Shown here: positions 34,547-42,776 of the stretch, in pieces
Layout of the letters: each line of letters opens with the position of its first letter
Position numbering within the stretch: the stretch's first letter is position 1
From: Promicromonospora soli
GTDB lineage: Bacteria; Actinomycetota; Actinomycetes; Actinomycetales; Cellulomonadaceae
DNA length: 64,000 nucleotides
Direction: 5' to 3'
Assembly (NCBI RefSeq): GCF_014653785.1
Contig: NZ_BNAS01000002.1
Coordinates: forward strand, 594,807-658,806
The notes under the pieces: generated by a model
What the model was told of the DNA's origin: nothing
The model's database searches: none
What the model saw: the letters and a program-made list of their open reading frames with translations, nothing else
Position numbers and translations under genes: made by a program

Positions 34547-35476
34547 TCAGGCCCAGGCCTCGGAGAGCTCCCCCTCGTCCGCCGCCTCCCGGGAGAGCCG
34601 GAGCGCCGCGATCGCCGCTCCGAGCAGCAGTGCGACCACCCAGGCGCCGAGCAGGTGCCCGTCGCTCACGACCGCCGCAGCAGCGATCTCGTCCCAGACG
34701 ATGCCAGCAGCCCGCAGGGGGTCATCGGTGAGCGCCGAGCCCGGCCACACGTTCTCCTGCACGGCCAGCAGGGCCGGTCCGGTCGCCTGCAGCACCCATA
34801 TGACGCCGGCGGCGGGGAGCCAGCCCAGGAGCTCGATGGGCTTGCTGTCCACGGCGAGACCGAACGCGACGCCGAGTGCGACCGCGAAGACCCACCACGT
34901 GCCGGCGGGAGACACCGGGTTCCCCGGCACCAGGCCCCAGAACCAACCGTCGAGGAGCACTACCGGCAGGGCGAGGGCCAGGCCACGCAGGGCGGCCGGC
35001 CCGAGAGCCGCAAGGAGCCCGATGCCGAGGCCGACGATCCCTGAGGCCCCGGCGACGACGAGCATCCCGAGCGGCATGGCGTCGTCGGGAACCGCCTCGC
35101 GCGATGCGAGCCACCAGGAGGCACCGCCCGTGGCGGCCATCGCAAGCAGGGTCCCAGTGATCGCGGCACCCGCGCCCGCGCCGCCTGAGGCGGGCATGCG
35201 GGAGGTGACGCCGGCGAGGAGGCCACCGATGAGGGCCATGACCACCACGCCGACCGCGCCGTCGTCGGCCATGACGGGGAGCGGCAGAAACCCGTCGGCC
35301 GCCCCGGTCGGCGCCTCTGCCAGGCCGGTGACCTGGTAGAACATTTGCAGGAGCCAGGGCAGGAAGCCGCAGGCCCACCAGACGATCGCGCTGATGGGAA
35401 GTACCCACCAGGCGGAGATGCGGTACTCCGATTCAGCCATGCCGCCGAACGGTATCGGAAGTGTGATGTCGGCCAT
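34547..35476 (-). CDS. Multi-pass membrane protein of unknown function
   Basis: The 309-residue product has about eight hydrophobic helices, beginning WWVLPISAIVWWACGFLPWL, with small soluble loops and a short acidic C terminus (REAADEGELSEAWA). No family is recognised. Two starts are possible: 35476 (used here) and 35440 (MAESEYR). It is divergent from the riboswitch-controlled NlpC/P60 gene and may share the intergenic control region 35477-35611. Confidence 0.7.
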   Translation of the reverse strand: MADITLPIPFGGMAESEYRISAWWVLPISAIVWWACGFLPWLLQMFYQVTGLAEAPTGAADGFLPLPVMADDGAVGVVVMALIGGLLAGVTSRMPASGGAGAGAAITGTLLAMAATGGASWWLASREAVPDDAMPLGMLVVAGASGIVGLGIGLLAALGPAALRGLALALPVVLLDGWFWGLVPGNPVSPAGTWWVFAVALGVAFGLAVDSKPIELLGWLPAAGVIWVLQATGPALLAVQENVWPGSALTDDPLRAAGIVWDEIAAAAVVSDGHLLGAWVVALLLGAAIAALRLSREAADEGELSEAWA

Positions 35477-35611
35477 AACCCCTGACGTCCGGAACGGGGT
35501 AAATCTGCGCCTTCGTTGGGTCAGACCGTAATGTGTAACCCGATCGTGACTTTTTCGGCGAAGGTGTGTACTTTGACTTTTGCTCCACTGCAACGGTGGA
35601 GTCGTGAGCCG

Positions 35612-35788
35612 GACGCCGAATCCTGTCACCGGTTCATGACCAGACGTTCGAGACAGGAGCGGGGGACCCACTTCCCGGGCGACAGCAGGATCGTCGTCCT
35701 AGGGGTGAAGCCGAGCGGTACCCCCCAAGTAGCCGTGCGGCCGGGTGTTTACTCCCACCCGAACCCGACAGCTGACCTCGCAGGCGGT
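35612..35788 (+). ncRNA. c-di-AMP riboswitch (ydaO/yuaA class)
   Basis: The consensus blocks of the ydaO RNA are all present in order: GCCGAATCC (35615-35623), GAGCGGGGGACCCA (35657-35670), GGGGTGAAGCCG (35702-35713), and CCCGAACCCGACAGCTGACC (35758-35777) ending GCAGGCGG. CGCC (35614-35617) pairs with GGCG (35783-35786) as P1. It lies directly before the ribosome-binding site of an NlpC/P60 gene, the classical target in actinobacteria. c-di-AMP binding usually switches such genes off. Confidence 0.9.
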
Positions 35789-35802
35789 ACAGGAGACATT
35801 AG

Positions 35803-36534
35803 GTGACGAACTCCATTCGCGGCCGGCATCGTGACAGCCGGCCGGCCATGACACCGCTGACCATCCTCGCCCGTACCGCCACCGAGAACGCCGGCACCGT
35901 CGCCCGTCGCGGCGCCATCGCCGCAGCAGCAGGTGGCGTTCTGATCTCGACCATCGCGACGACAGCCCACGCGGCCCCGGCGATGGATCTGAAGACCGAA
36001 GTCAAGACGGCGAAGATCAACTCGACGGACCTCAACTCCCTCACCGCGGTGGCCAGGCAGGCCGTCGCGGGAGCCCCCACCGTGACCGTCCCGGCTGACG
36101 CAAAGATGCCGATCGAGATGGAAGCACTCGGTACCTCGGGTGCCGACGGCGAGAAGGGCGAAGCCCCCGCCGTCGTCTCGGTCGACGCGCCGGACCCGGT
36201 CCCCGTTGGCACGCAGGCCGTCAACATCGCCTTCAACTACCTCGGTATCACGTACGTGCTGGGCGGCAGCACGCCGGCCACCGGTTTCGACTGCTCGGGC
36301 CTCATCGCGTACGTCTACGCGCAGCTCGGCATCAACCTCCCGCACCAGTCCACGGCCCAGCTCAACTCGGGCTACCAGGTCACGTACCCCGAGCCCGGCG
36401 ACATCGTCTGGACGCCCGGCCACGTGGCCCTGTACGCGGGCGACGGCATGGTCATCGAGGCGTGGGCCGCCGGCATGCCGGTGCGCTACACCGAGATGTG
36501 GCAGAACAACCCGACGTTCATCCGCGTCACCTGA
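35803..36534 (+). CDS. Secreted NlpC/P60 endopeptidase under c-di-AMP riboswitch control
   Basis: The 243-residue protein has a long signal sequence (hydrophobic AAAAGGVLISTIATTAHA), a linker of about 75 residues and an NlpC/P60 domain: Cys in TGFDCSGLIAYVYAQ, His in WTPGHVALYAG, with NSGYQV between. It closely parallels 32496-33245 in length, architecture and catalytic sequence. GTG 35803 follows GGAG by 7 nt just after the riboswitch. The stop region is duplicated (CATCCGCGTCACCTGAG at 36519-36535 and 36537-36553). Confidence 0.9.
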   Translation: MTNSIRGRHRDSRPAMTPLTILARTATENAGTVARRGAIAAAAGGVLISTIATTAHAAPAMDLKTEVKTAKINSTDLNSLTAVARQAVAGAPTVTVPADAKMPIEMEALGTSGADGEKGEAPAVVSVDAPDPVPVGTQAVNIAFNYLGITYVLGGSTPATGFDCSGLIAYVYAQLGINLPHQSTAQLNSGYQVTYPEPGDIVWTPGHVALYAGDGMVIEAWAAGMPVRYTEMWQNNPTFIRVT

Positions 36535-36571
36535 GACATCCGCGTCACCTGAGCCGAAGCAGCTCATCGCG

Positions 36572-36620
36572 AGGCGCCGCCTCCGTATCGGGTTTCCGCC
36601 CGACGCCGGAGGCGGCGCCT
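36572..36620 (+). terminator. Strong hairpin terminator between NlpC/P60 and KtrB genes
   Basis: AGGCGCCGCCTCCG (36572-36585) and CGGAGGCGGCGCCT (36607-36620) are perfect 14-bp arms, followed by TTTCGC. It would separate the riboswitch-controlled gene from ktrB. A -10-like TACGGT at 36647-36652 probably starts ktrB. Confidence 0.8.
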
Positions 36621-36721
36621 TTCGCATGCCCGCGTCCAGGACCCGCTACGGTGACCGCGGGCGTCCGGCGGACGCCGGTGGGACAGCTCAGCACGTGACG
36701 AACGAAGGACGACCTGTTCAG

Positions 36722-38089
36722 ATGCGGTTCAGTAGCCCCCTGGGTCGCCAGGAGGGCCGGGGTGCCGCTCTACGGCGTCGGCCCGGCCAGCTCATCATCG
36801 TCGGCTTTGCCGGCGCGATCGCGGTGGGCACGCTGCTCCTGCTGCTCCCGATCGCGGCGTCGAGCGCGCCGGCCTCGTTCATGGAGGCCCTGTTCACCGC
36901 GACGTCGGCCGTATGCGTGACCGGGCTGATCGTCACTGACACGCCAGTGTTCTGGTCCGGGTTCGGCGAGGCCGTGATCCTCGTCCTCATCCAGCTCGGC
37001 GGGCTGGGTGTCATGACCGTCGCGTCGCTGCTGGGGGTCCTGGTCTCGCGCCGCCTGGACCTCAGCTCCCGGCTGGTGGCAGCCGAGTCGACGCGCACCG
37101 TCGGCCTCGGCGACGTACGCCAGATGCTGGTCCGCGTGGTCATTCTCGCGGCCGTCGTGGAGACCGCCGTGGCCCTCGTCCTGGCGGTCCGCTTCGCGGT
37201 CGCGTACGACGAACCGCTCGGCCGGGCGGTCTGGCACGGCGTGTTCCACTCGATCTCCGCGTACAACAACGCGGGCTTCGCCCTCTTCTCGCTCTCCCTG
37301 ATCGACTTCGTGGCCGACCCCTGGATCTGCGTCCCGATCTGTATCGCCACGATCCTCGGCGGGCTGGGCCTGCCCGTTGTCCTCGAGGTGCTGCGCGAGC
37401 GCCGGCGACCGGGCCGGTGGAGCGTACACACCAAGATCACGCTGCTCATGACCGCACTGCTGCTGGCAGGCGGCACGCTGTTCTTTCTCGTGGCCGAGTG
37501 GGACAACCCCGCGACCATGGGCACGCTCGACACCGGCGGCCGCATCCTGGCGTCGTTCACGCAGTCGGCACAGGCGCGAACCGCGGGGTACAACTCCGTG
37601 AGCACCGGCGACATGCACACCGAGACCTGGCTGGGCACCGTCATCCTCATGTTCATCGGCGGCGGGTCGGCGGGAACCGCGGGCGGCATCAAAGTGACGA
37701 CGTTCGCCGTGCTCGCCGTGGTGATCTGGTCCGAGCTGCGCGGCGACCCGGACGCCACCGTCTTCGACCGGCGCATCTCGCCCGCCACCCAACGCCAAGC
37801 ACTCACCATGGCCCTGCTCGCGGTGGCGATCGTCGTTCTCCCCACCCTGTGGATGACGGCGCTCTCGCCGTTCACGGTGGACCAGATCCTCTTCGAGGTG
37901 ACCTCGGCCTTCACCACTACCGGCCTGTCCACCGGGATCACAGCGCAGCTGGCCTGGTATCACCAGCTCGCGCTCGTGGCGCTCATGTTCATCGGACGGC
38001 TCGGACCCGTCACGCTCGGCACCGCGCTGGCCCTACGCGCCAGCAGGCGCCTGTACCGGCTCCCGGAGAGCGCCCCGATCATCGGCTGA
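36722..38089 (+). CDS. ktrB: KtrB/TrkH-type potassium channel subunit
   Basis: The 455-residue protein has the four M1-P-M2 repeats of the family. The four selectivity-filter loops are readable: TSAVCVTGLIVTD, AYNNAGFALFS, ARTAGYNSV and FTTTGLSTGI, each with the key Gly. The short N terminus and length are of KtrB rather than TrkH type. GGGSAGTAGGIKVTT is the intramembrane gating loop. The cytosolic KtrA/RCK ring partner is not in the window. It follows a c-di-AMP-controlled gene, and c-di-AMP is known to govern potassium uptake, but the terminator between them argues against direct co-regulation. Confidence 0.9.
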   Translation: MRFSSPLGRQEGRGAALRRRPGQLIIVGFAGAIAVGTLLLLLPIAASSAPASFMEALFTATSAVCVTGLIVTDTPVFWSGFGEAVILVLIQLGGLGVMTVASLLGVLVSRRLDLSSRLVAAESTRTVGLGDVRQMLVRVVILAAVVETAVALVLAVRFAVAYDEPLGRAVWHGVFHSISAYNNAGFALFSLSLIDFVADPWICVPICIATILGGLGLPVVLEVLRERRRPGRWSVHTKITLLMTALLLAGGTLFFLVAEWDNPATMGTLDTGGRILASFTQSAQARTAGYNSVSTGDMHTETWLGTVILMFIGGGSAGTAGGIKVTTFAVLAVVIWSELRGDPDATVFDRRISPATQRQALTMALLAVAIVVLPTLWMTALSPFTVDQILFEVTSAFTTTGLSTGITAQLAWYHQLALVALMFIGRLGPVTLGTALALRASRRLYRLPESAPIIG

Positions 38090-38096
38090 GCCCCCT

Positions 38097-38165
38097 CTTT
38101 GTTGTGGGCGCGATCGTTGCGCCTAAAACGGGCAGGTAGTCGCAAGGATCGCGCCCACAACAAAG
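38097..38165. terminator. 69-bp inverted repeat between convergent genes
   Basis: The 19-bp arms CTTTGTTGTGGGCGCGATC (38097-38115) and GATCGCGCCCACAACAAAG (38147-38165) are perfect, and TTGCG/CGCAA pairs inside. Each strand ends the foldback in a T-rich run, so it can terminate both ktrB and the convergent lipoprotein gene. Its perfection suggests a member of a genomic repeat family. Confidence 0.8.
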
Positions 38166-38175
38166 CGGAGGGTCG

Positions 38176-39120
38176 TTACTCCGGCCAGTCGCAGTAGTCC
38201 GCGATGTAGGCGAACAGGTCGGCGCGCGCGGCGTCGGGCATCGGCAGGTAGAAAACGTGCTGCGGCGTGCCGTCCACGCTCGCGTACACGGGCACGAACG
38301 TGCCGCGCTTGTCCTCGCCCACGGCGTGGGCATCGCAGCGGGCCGGCACCACTGGAAAAGTGATCTCCCCGGCGGACCGGGCTGCCAGGTCCCGGCCGCT
38401 CCAGCCGGACGTGCCGCGTCTTGGGTTCGGGTTAGCCATGAGGGTCGTCCCGGCGAGCCGGTCGATCGTGACCTCGGGCCCGCCGTCGACCGGCTCGACC
38501 CGCACCGTCACCAGGGCGGTCAGCTCACCGCCGCGCGTCTCGACGGGAATGTCGGCGTCCACGGCGAGCTGCGCGCCCGCCTCGACGGCGGCCTGGGCGC
38601 AGTCCACCGCATGGTTGCGGGCGAGGTGTCCGGCGGGATCGCCGACCTCGTCGACGACGACGTCGGTGGCCGGACCCAGGTCGTCGTACTCGCCGAGGGC
38701 CAGCGTGATCGTGGCCGACGGCGTGGCGTCCGGCACTGGCTCGTCCGGACCGGCCGGGAAGCCTGCGCACTCCGCCTCGCCCAGCCCGACGTGGACGTCC
38801 CGCGTCGTACCGGGCCGCAGCGCGATAGTGCGTCCGTCCTTGGCGGGGCGTGACGGTCCGAAGCCGTCGGCTTGTAGGGCCCCGGAGAGGAGCGTCATCG
38901 TCTCGTCGGAACTGTTGGTGACCTCCAGGAGGATCTCCCGGTCGGCGTACTGCGTGCGCCCCTGCCCCACCTCGACGCTGAGGTCGGCGGCGACGCCGTC
39001 CGGCACGGGACCGAGCGTCGACGACGGCGTCGCGCCGGTGCCCGAGCAGGCGACCGCGACCACGCCGATCATCGTCGTCAGGACGACGATGAGGGCGCGG
39101 CCGCGTGGTGATGCGATCAA
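38176..39120 (-). CDS. Probable lipoprotein of unknown function
   Basis: The 314-residue product starts at TTG 39120, which overlaps the upstream stop codon as TTGA, a coupled arrangement. The N terminus MIASPRGRALIVVLTTMIG leads to the lipobox VVAVACS (Cys about 25). The mature part is beta-rich with repeated sandwich-like segments (REILLEVTNSSDETMTLLSG; LTALVTVRVEPVDGGPEVTI) and several Cys. No enzyme motif is seen. It probably sits on the outer face of the membrane. It is the second gene after the GlsB-like gene. Confidence 0.65.
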   Translation of the reverse strand: MIASPRGRALIVVLTTMIGVVAVACSGTGATPSSTLGPVPDGVAADLSVEVGQGRTQYADREILLEVTNSSDETMTLLSGALQADGFGPSRPAKDGRTIALRPGTTRDVHVGLGEAECAGFPAGPDEPVPDATPSATITLALGEYDDLGPATDVVVDEVGDPAGHLARNHAVDCAQAAVEAGAQLAVDADIPVETRGGELTALVTVRVEPVDGGPEVTIDRLAGTTLMANPNPRRGTSGWSGRDLAARSAGEITFPVVPARCDAHAVGEDKRGTFVPVYASVDGTPQHVFYLPMPDAARADLFAYIADYCDWPE

Positions 39121-39380
39121 GCGGTCCTGCGACGGAAGATCGCCTGGGCGATCAGGATCACGATCAAAGCACCGATCACCGAGAACAGCCAGCTCTCCCA
39201 CGACCAGAACTCGTCCATGGTGACGTCGAACAGGACGCTGCCCAGCCAGCCACCGAGCATGGCTCCGAGCACACCAAGAAGCAGCGTGACCCAGAACCCT
39301 CCCGGCTGCTTGCCCGGGATGACGATGCGGGCAATCACACCCGCGATCAGTCCGAGGATCAGAAAGGCTAACCAGCCCAT
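39117..39380 (-). CDS. GlsB/YeaQ/YmgE family membrane protein
   Basis: The 87-residue protein has three short helices with the glycine patterns of the transglycosylase-associated family: AFLILGLIAGVIARIVIPGKQ (split here at the GKQPGG turn) and LLGVLGAMLGGWLGS, then a C-terminal helix SVIGALIVILIAQAIF. Members are general-stress membrane proteins. It is the first of two overlapping genes on the minus strand. Confidence 0.88.
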   Translation of the reverse strand: MGWLAFLILGLIAGVIARIVIPGKQPGGFWVTLLLGVLGAMLGGWLGSVLFDVTMDEFWSWESWLFSVIGALIVILIAQAIFRRRTA

Positions 39381-39587
39381 GGCATTCCTCCCGAGTGGTA
39401 CGGCTTACTTGCTCACTACCTCAGCACTGATCCGGTTCACTTGCCACCGGACCCGCCGATCGATCCCATATCGGGACATTGCGCCCACCGAAGAAGTTGA
39501 ACCCCGCCGCGCTACAGTTCGGCCGGGCATGGGCCTGAAGCAGTACCGGGGCAAGGACTCCGGGCACGTGACAGCAAGGGAGACCCG

Positions 39588-40430
39588 ATGAACCAGGAGA
39601 TCGGCACGCAGGCCGCGCCACGGACCGCACGGGAGCGCGTCCGCGCCCTCCTCGAGCGCCGCTGGTTCACCAACCTCGTGCTCGTCGTGATCCTGGTGAA
39701 CGCCCTGGTGCTCGGCGTGGAAACCATGGTGCGTCGGTCCGCGCTTCAGCCCGTGCTGGAGGTCCTCGACCACATCATGCTCGGCTTCTTCGTGCTCGAG
39801 CTTCTCCTGCGATTCTTCGCCTACGGCCGGCGGTTCTTCACCGACCCGTGGAGCGTGTTCGACCTCCTCGTCGTGGGCGTCGCACTGATCCCGGCCAGCG
39901 GATCCCTTGCCGCCCTACGAGCCCTGCGGGTGCTGCGGGTGCTGCGGGTGATCACCGTGGTGCCGTCGCTGCGCCGGGTCGTCGACGGCCTGCTGCGGGC
40001 CGTGCCGGGGATGGGCGCCGTGGGCGCGCTGCTGGCGCTGGTCATGTACGTCTCGGCGGTCATAGCGACGGGCCTGTTCGACGAAGCCGCGCCCGAGTAC
40101 TTCGGCCACCTCGGGACATCACTGTTCACGCTCTTCCAGGCCATGACGGGCGAGGCCTGGCCCGACATCGCCCGCGCGGTGATGGAGACCCACCCCTCCG
40201 CGTGGATCTTCTTCGTGCTCTACATCCTGGTGGTCGGCTTCGCGGTGCTGAACCTGTTCATCGCGGTCATCGTCAACGGCATGGAGGAGATCTCCGAGGA
40301 GGAACGCAAGGACGACCAGCAGAAGGACGAACGCCTCGACAACCTTGCTGCGCAGAACCGGGAGATCCTCGCCGAGCTCCGCTCCCTGCGCGCGAAGCTC
40401 GACGAGGACGACGCCGGCGCCGTCGCCTAG
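39588..40430 (+). CDS. Voltage-gated sodium channel of the NaChBac type
   Basis: The 280-residue protein has one six-helix channel unit. S4 carries Arg at every third position ([19 protein letters not shown]). The pore motif is [13 protein letters not shown], which satisfies F-x-x-x-T-x-E-x-W of bacterial Nav channels, although Gly replaces the usual Leu before the filter Glu. S6 ([20 protein letters not shown]) leads into a long charged C-terminal coiled coil (about 235-275) that would tetramerise it. It is convergent with leuS, the stop codons overlapping by 3 nt. Confidence 0.88.
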   Translation: MNQEIGTQAAPRTARERVRALLERRWFTNLVLVVILVNALVLGVETMVRRSALQPVLEVLDHIMLGFFVLELLLRFFAYGRRFFTDPWSVFDLLVVGVALIPASGSLAALRALRVLRVLRVITVVPSLRRVVDGLLRAVPGMGAVGALLALVMYVSAVIATGLFDEAAPEYFGHLGTSLFTLFQAMTGEAWPDIARAVMETHPSAWIFFVLYILVVGFAVLNLFIAVIVNGMEEISEEERKDDQQKDERLDNLAAQNREILAELRSLRAKLDEDDAGAVA

Positions 40431-42349
40431 TCCAGTACGACGGCGACCAGGTGCGGCGGCCGCACGACCACCCGCCGCACTGCCCGGTCGCCCACGGCGC
40501 GGGCCACGGCCGGCCGGGCCCGGGCCATCCGCTCCAGCTCGGCAGGCGCGACGTCCGCGGACACCTGCATCCGGTCCCGCACCTTCCCGTCCACCTGCAC
40601 CACGGCCTCGACCTCTGTGATCACCAGGAGCGCCGGGTCGACCGTGGGCCACGGCTGCGCCGCGACCGGAGTGGTCCGCCCCAGCCGCTCCCACAGGTCC
40701 TGGGCGGTGTGCGGCGCGAACAGGCTCAGCACCACGGCCACGGCTTCGACCGCCTCGCCGTAGGTCTCCGCCCCGGCACCGCCGGCCCCCGACGCCGCCC
40801 GCCGCACTTCGCCCACCAGCTCCATCAGTCGTGCGATCGCGACGTTGAACCGCCCCGCCTCGACCAGCCCGTCGATCTCGTGCACGATGCGGTGCACCGT
40901 CCGACGCAGGGTGTCGGGTCGGTCAGCGCCGGTCGAGCCTGGCGGCACCAGCCGCAGCACCCGGGCCAGGAACTTCCGCATCGCGTCGGGCGAGACGTCC
41001 GCCCAGTCGACGTCGTCCTCCGGCGGCCCGGAGAACAGCATCGCCAGCCGTACCGCGTCGACCCCGTGCCGGTCCAGCTCGGTCGCCAGGTCCACGCCGT
41101 TGCCCAGCGACTTGCTCATCGCCCTGCCGTGGTTGACCACCTGGCCCTGGTTCAGCAGGCGCGCGTACGGCTCGGACGAGGGCACCAGACCCATGTCGTA
41201 CAGCACCTTGGTGACGAACCGCGCGTACAGCAGGTGCATCGTCGCGTGCTCGACGCCGCCCACGTACAGCGCGGCGGGCATCCACCGGGCGGCGTCCTCC
41301 GTGCGGAACGGGCCGCCGTCGTACCCGGGCGACAGGTAGCGCAGGAAGTACCAGGACGAGTCCACGAACGTGTCCATCGTGTCGGTGTCCCGTTCGGCCG
41401 GGCCGCCGCAACGCGGGCAGGTGGTGGCCACCCAGTCGCGCGCACCGGCCAGGGGAGACACGGCTTCGGTGTCCGACGGCGAAGCCGGCGGCAACAGCTC
41501 GGCGCCCTCCAGGTGCGGCAGCTCGACCGGCAGCTCGTCGTCCGGCACCACCACCTCCCCGCACTCCGGGCAGTGGACCACGGGAATCGGCGCTCCCCAG
41601 TAGCGCTGCCGGGAGACCAGCCAGTCGTGCAGGCGATAGGTACGGGCGGACTCGCCGCCCGGCCCCACGTCGTCCCGCCGCCCGATCCAGTTGCGCTGCA
41701 TGGTCAGCACGTGCGCGGGCCAGCCCGCCTCCAGCAGCGTCATGTCGTCCAGCAGGCGGTCCGCGTAGGCGGTGATCCGGAAGAACCACTGCGTCAGGCT
41801 GCGGGCGACGACGGCGGTGCCGCAGCGCTCGCACGCGCCGTCGACCACCTGCTCGTTGGCCAGCACCGTGCGGTCCTGCGGGCACCAGTTCACCTCCGCC
41901 GCGGCCCGGTAGGCCAGACCCCGCTCGTGCAGGCGGGCGAACAGCCACTGGGTCCAGCGGAAGTACTCCGGCTCGTGGGTGTGCAGGCGACGCGACCAGT
42001 CGAACGAGACGCCGAAGCGCCGGATCGACGCCGCCTGGGTGGCGATGTTCGCCTCCGTGTACACGGCCGGGTGCTCGCCACGGCGGATGGCCGCGTTCTC
42101 GGCCGGCAGGCCGAACGAGTCCCAGCCGACCGGGTTGAGCACATCGAATCCCTTGGCCCGCCAGTACCGCGCCACGACGTCGGTGATCGCGAACACCTCG
42201 GCGTGACCCATGTGCAGGTCTCCCGAGGGGTACGGGAACATCGTCAGCAGGTAGCGGCGGGGGCGGGCGCCGTCGTCGGACGCCTCGAACAGGCGGGCCT
42301 CCGCCGGGTCGCTCCCGACGGGTTCACGGGTGGCGCGCTTCTCGCTCAT
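40427..42349 (-). CDS. leuS: Leucyl-tRNA synthetase lacking the CP1 editing domain
   Basis: The 640-residue protein is a class I LeuRS of bacterial type: HIGH-like HMGH at 46-49, zinc-type Cys pairs (CERC, CPECG, CPRCG), KMSKS-like AMSKS at about 407, anticodon-binding helices and a short C-terminal domain ([14 protein letters not shown]). Normal bacterial LeuRS has over 800 residues. Here MQRNWIGR (about 213-220) is followed within some 15 residues by [20 protein letters not shown], blocks that elsewhere flank the 170-200-residue CP1 editing domain. That domain, which hydrolyses mischarged tRNA-Leu and is the target of benzoxaboroles, is absent. An apparent attenuator controls it. Probably a second LeuRS copy. 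Confidence 0.92.
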   Translation of the reverse strand: MSEKRATREPVGSDPAEARLFEASDDGARPRRYLLTMFPYPSGDLHMGHAEVFAITDVVARYWRAKGFDVLNPVGWDSFGLPAENAAIRRGEHPAVYTEANIATQAASIRRFGVSFDWSRRLHTHEPEYFRWTQWLFARLHERGLAYRAAAEVNWCPQDRTVLANEQVVDGACERCGTAVVARSLTQWFFRITAYADRLLDDMTLLEAGWPAHVLTMQRNWIGRRDDVGPGGESARTYRLHDWLVSRQRYWGAPIPVVHCPECGEVVVPDDELPVELPHLEGAELLPPASPSDTEAVSPLAGARDWVATTCPRCGGPAERDTDTMDTFVDSSWYFLRYLSPGYDGGPFRTEDAARWMPAALYVGGVEHATMHLLYARFVTKVLYDMGLVPSSEPYARLLNQGQVVNHGRAMSKSLGNGVDLATELDRHGVDAVRLAMLFSGPPEDDVDWADVSPDAMRKFLARVLRLVPPGSTGADRPDTLRRTVHRIVHEIDGLVEAGRFNVAIARLMELVGEVRRAASGAGGAGAETYGEAVEAVAVVLSLFAPHTAQDLWERLGRTTPVAAQPWPTVDPALLVITEVEAVVQVDGKVRDRMQVSADVAPAELERMARARPAVARAVGDRAVRRVVVRPPHLVAVVLD

Positions 42350-42387
42350 GACTCTCGCTCTCCGGTGCTTGATCGGGTCCGGGCACG

Positions 42388-42453
42388 AAAAAGCCCCTCG
42401 CAAGGAGGGGCGGCCGCACCGGGTGTGCCCGATCGAGGGCGGATCCGGTGCGG
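42388..42453 (-). terminator. Attenuator hairpins in the leuS leader
   Basis: In the RNA a first stem CCGCACCGG/CCGGTGCGG (42453-42445 with 42422-42414) begins at the base after the leader-peptide stop. It is followed by a classical terminator GCCCCTC-loop-GAGGGGC (42411-42405/42399-42393) and five U residues (42392-42388). A competing pairing of CCCTC (about 42440) with GAGGG of the terminator is possible. The start codon of leuS is 39 nt further on. Confidence 0.8.
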
Positions 42454-42480
42454 CTAGGTAAGCAGCGAGCGTGTGCGCAT
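42454..42480 (-). CDS. Leader peptide MRTRSLLT of the leuS attenuator
   Basis: Nine codons, ATG CGC ACA CGC TCG CTG CTT ACC TAG. Two adjacent Leu codons, one of them CTT, which is rare in such GC-rich genes, precede the stop. The ATG is 6 nt after the -10, so the mRNA is probably leaderless. Ribosome stalling on Leu codons when charged tRNA-Leu is low would favour read-through into leuS. The sequence shows the layout; the mechanism is inference from known amino-acid attenuators. Confidence 0.7.
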   Translation of the reverse strand: MRTRSLLT

Positions 42481-42486
42481 GTCCCC

Positions 42487-42515
42487 ACGGTACGTGGGCC
42501 GGCCGAGGCGGGTAA
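42487..42515 (-). promoter_or_regulatory. Promoter of the leuS leader
   Basis: On the minus strand TTACCC (42515-42510) and TACCGT (42492-42487) are separated by exactly 17 bp, and the leader-peptide ATG follows the -10 by 6 nt. Confidence 0.65.
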
Positions 42516-42744
42516 AGGGAGTTCTCCGTACCGCTGCGTGGTACGAGCGCCGGGTCGGTACGCCGCCGGCGAGGTCCGAGCCGGTGTACGCGCCGTCGAG
42601 CGGGAGCCGTGGCCAAGCGCGCCTCAGGCACTCCGAGCCACGGCTCCCGTCCGACGCGTAGCTCGGCCCGCCCCCAGCGAGGTCCGAACTTCGTCCGCGT
42701 CGCAGTTAAGACGCGGGCACGTCCCGGAAGTCACAGCACCATGG

Positions 42745-42776
42745 ATGAAATTTCATAAGGCCTAAGTCCTAGGACT
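42745..42776. promoter_or_regulatory. Three adjoining perfect palindromes upstream of the sigma fusion genes
   Basis: ATGAAATTTCAT (42745-42756), AGGCCT (42758-42763) and AGTCCTAGGACT (42765-42776) follow each other with single A spacers. This AT-rich island stands out from its GC-rich surroundings, midway between the divergent leuS and sigma-fusion genes. The remaining 42516-42744 and 42777-43010 show no convincing gene. Confidence 0.6.

Noticed and set aside
39461-39500. Palindromic patch TCCCATATCGGGA near 39465-39477 as an operator between the GlsB-like and sodium channel genes
   Set aside because: The match is short and imperfect, and no promoter could be aligned with it.
42350-42515. 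T-box riboswitch upstream of leuS
   Set aside because: No T-box sequence or specifier stem is visible; the leader ORF and terminator explain the region.
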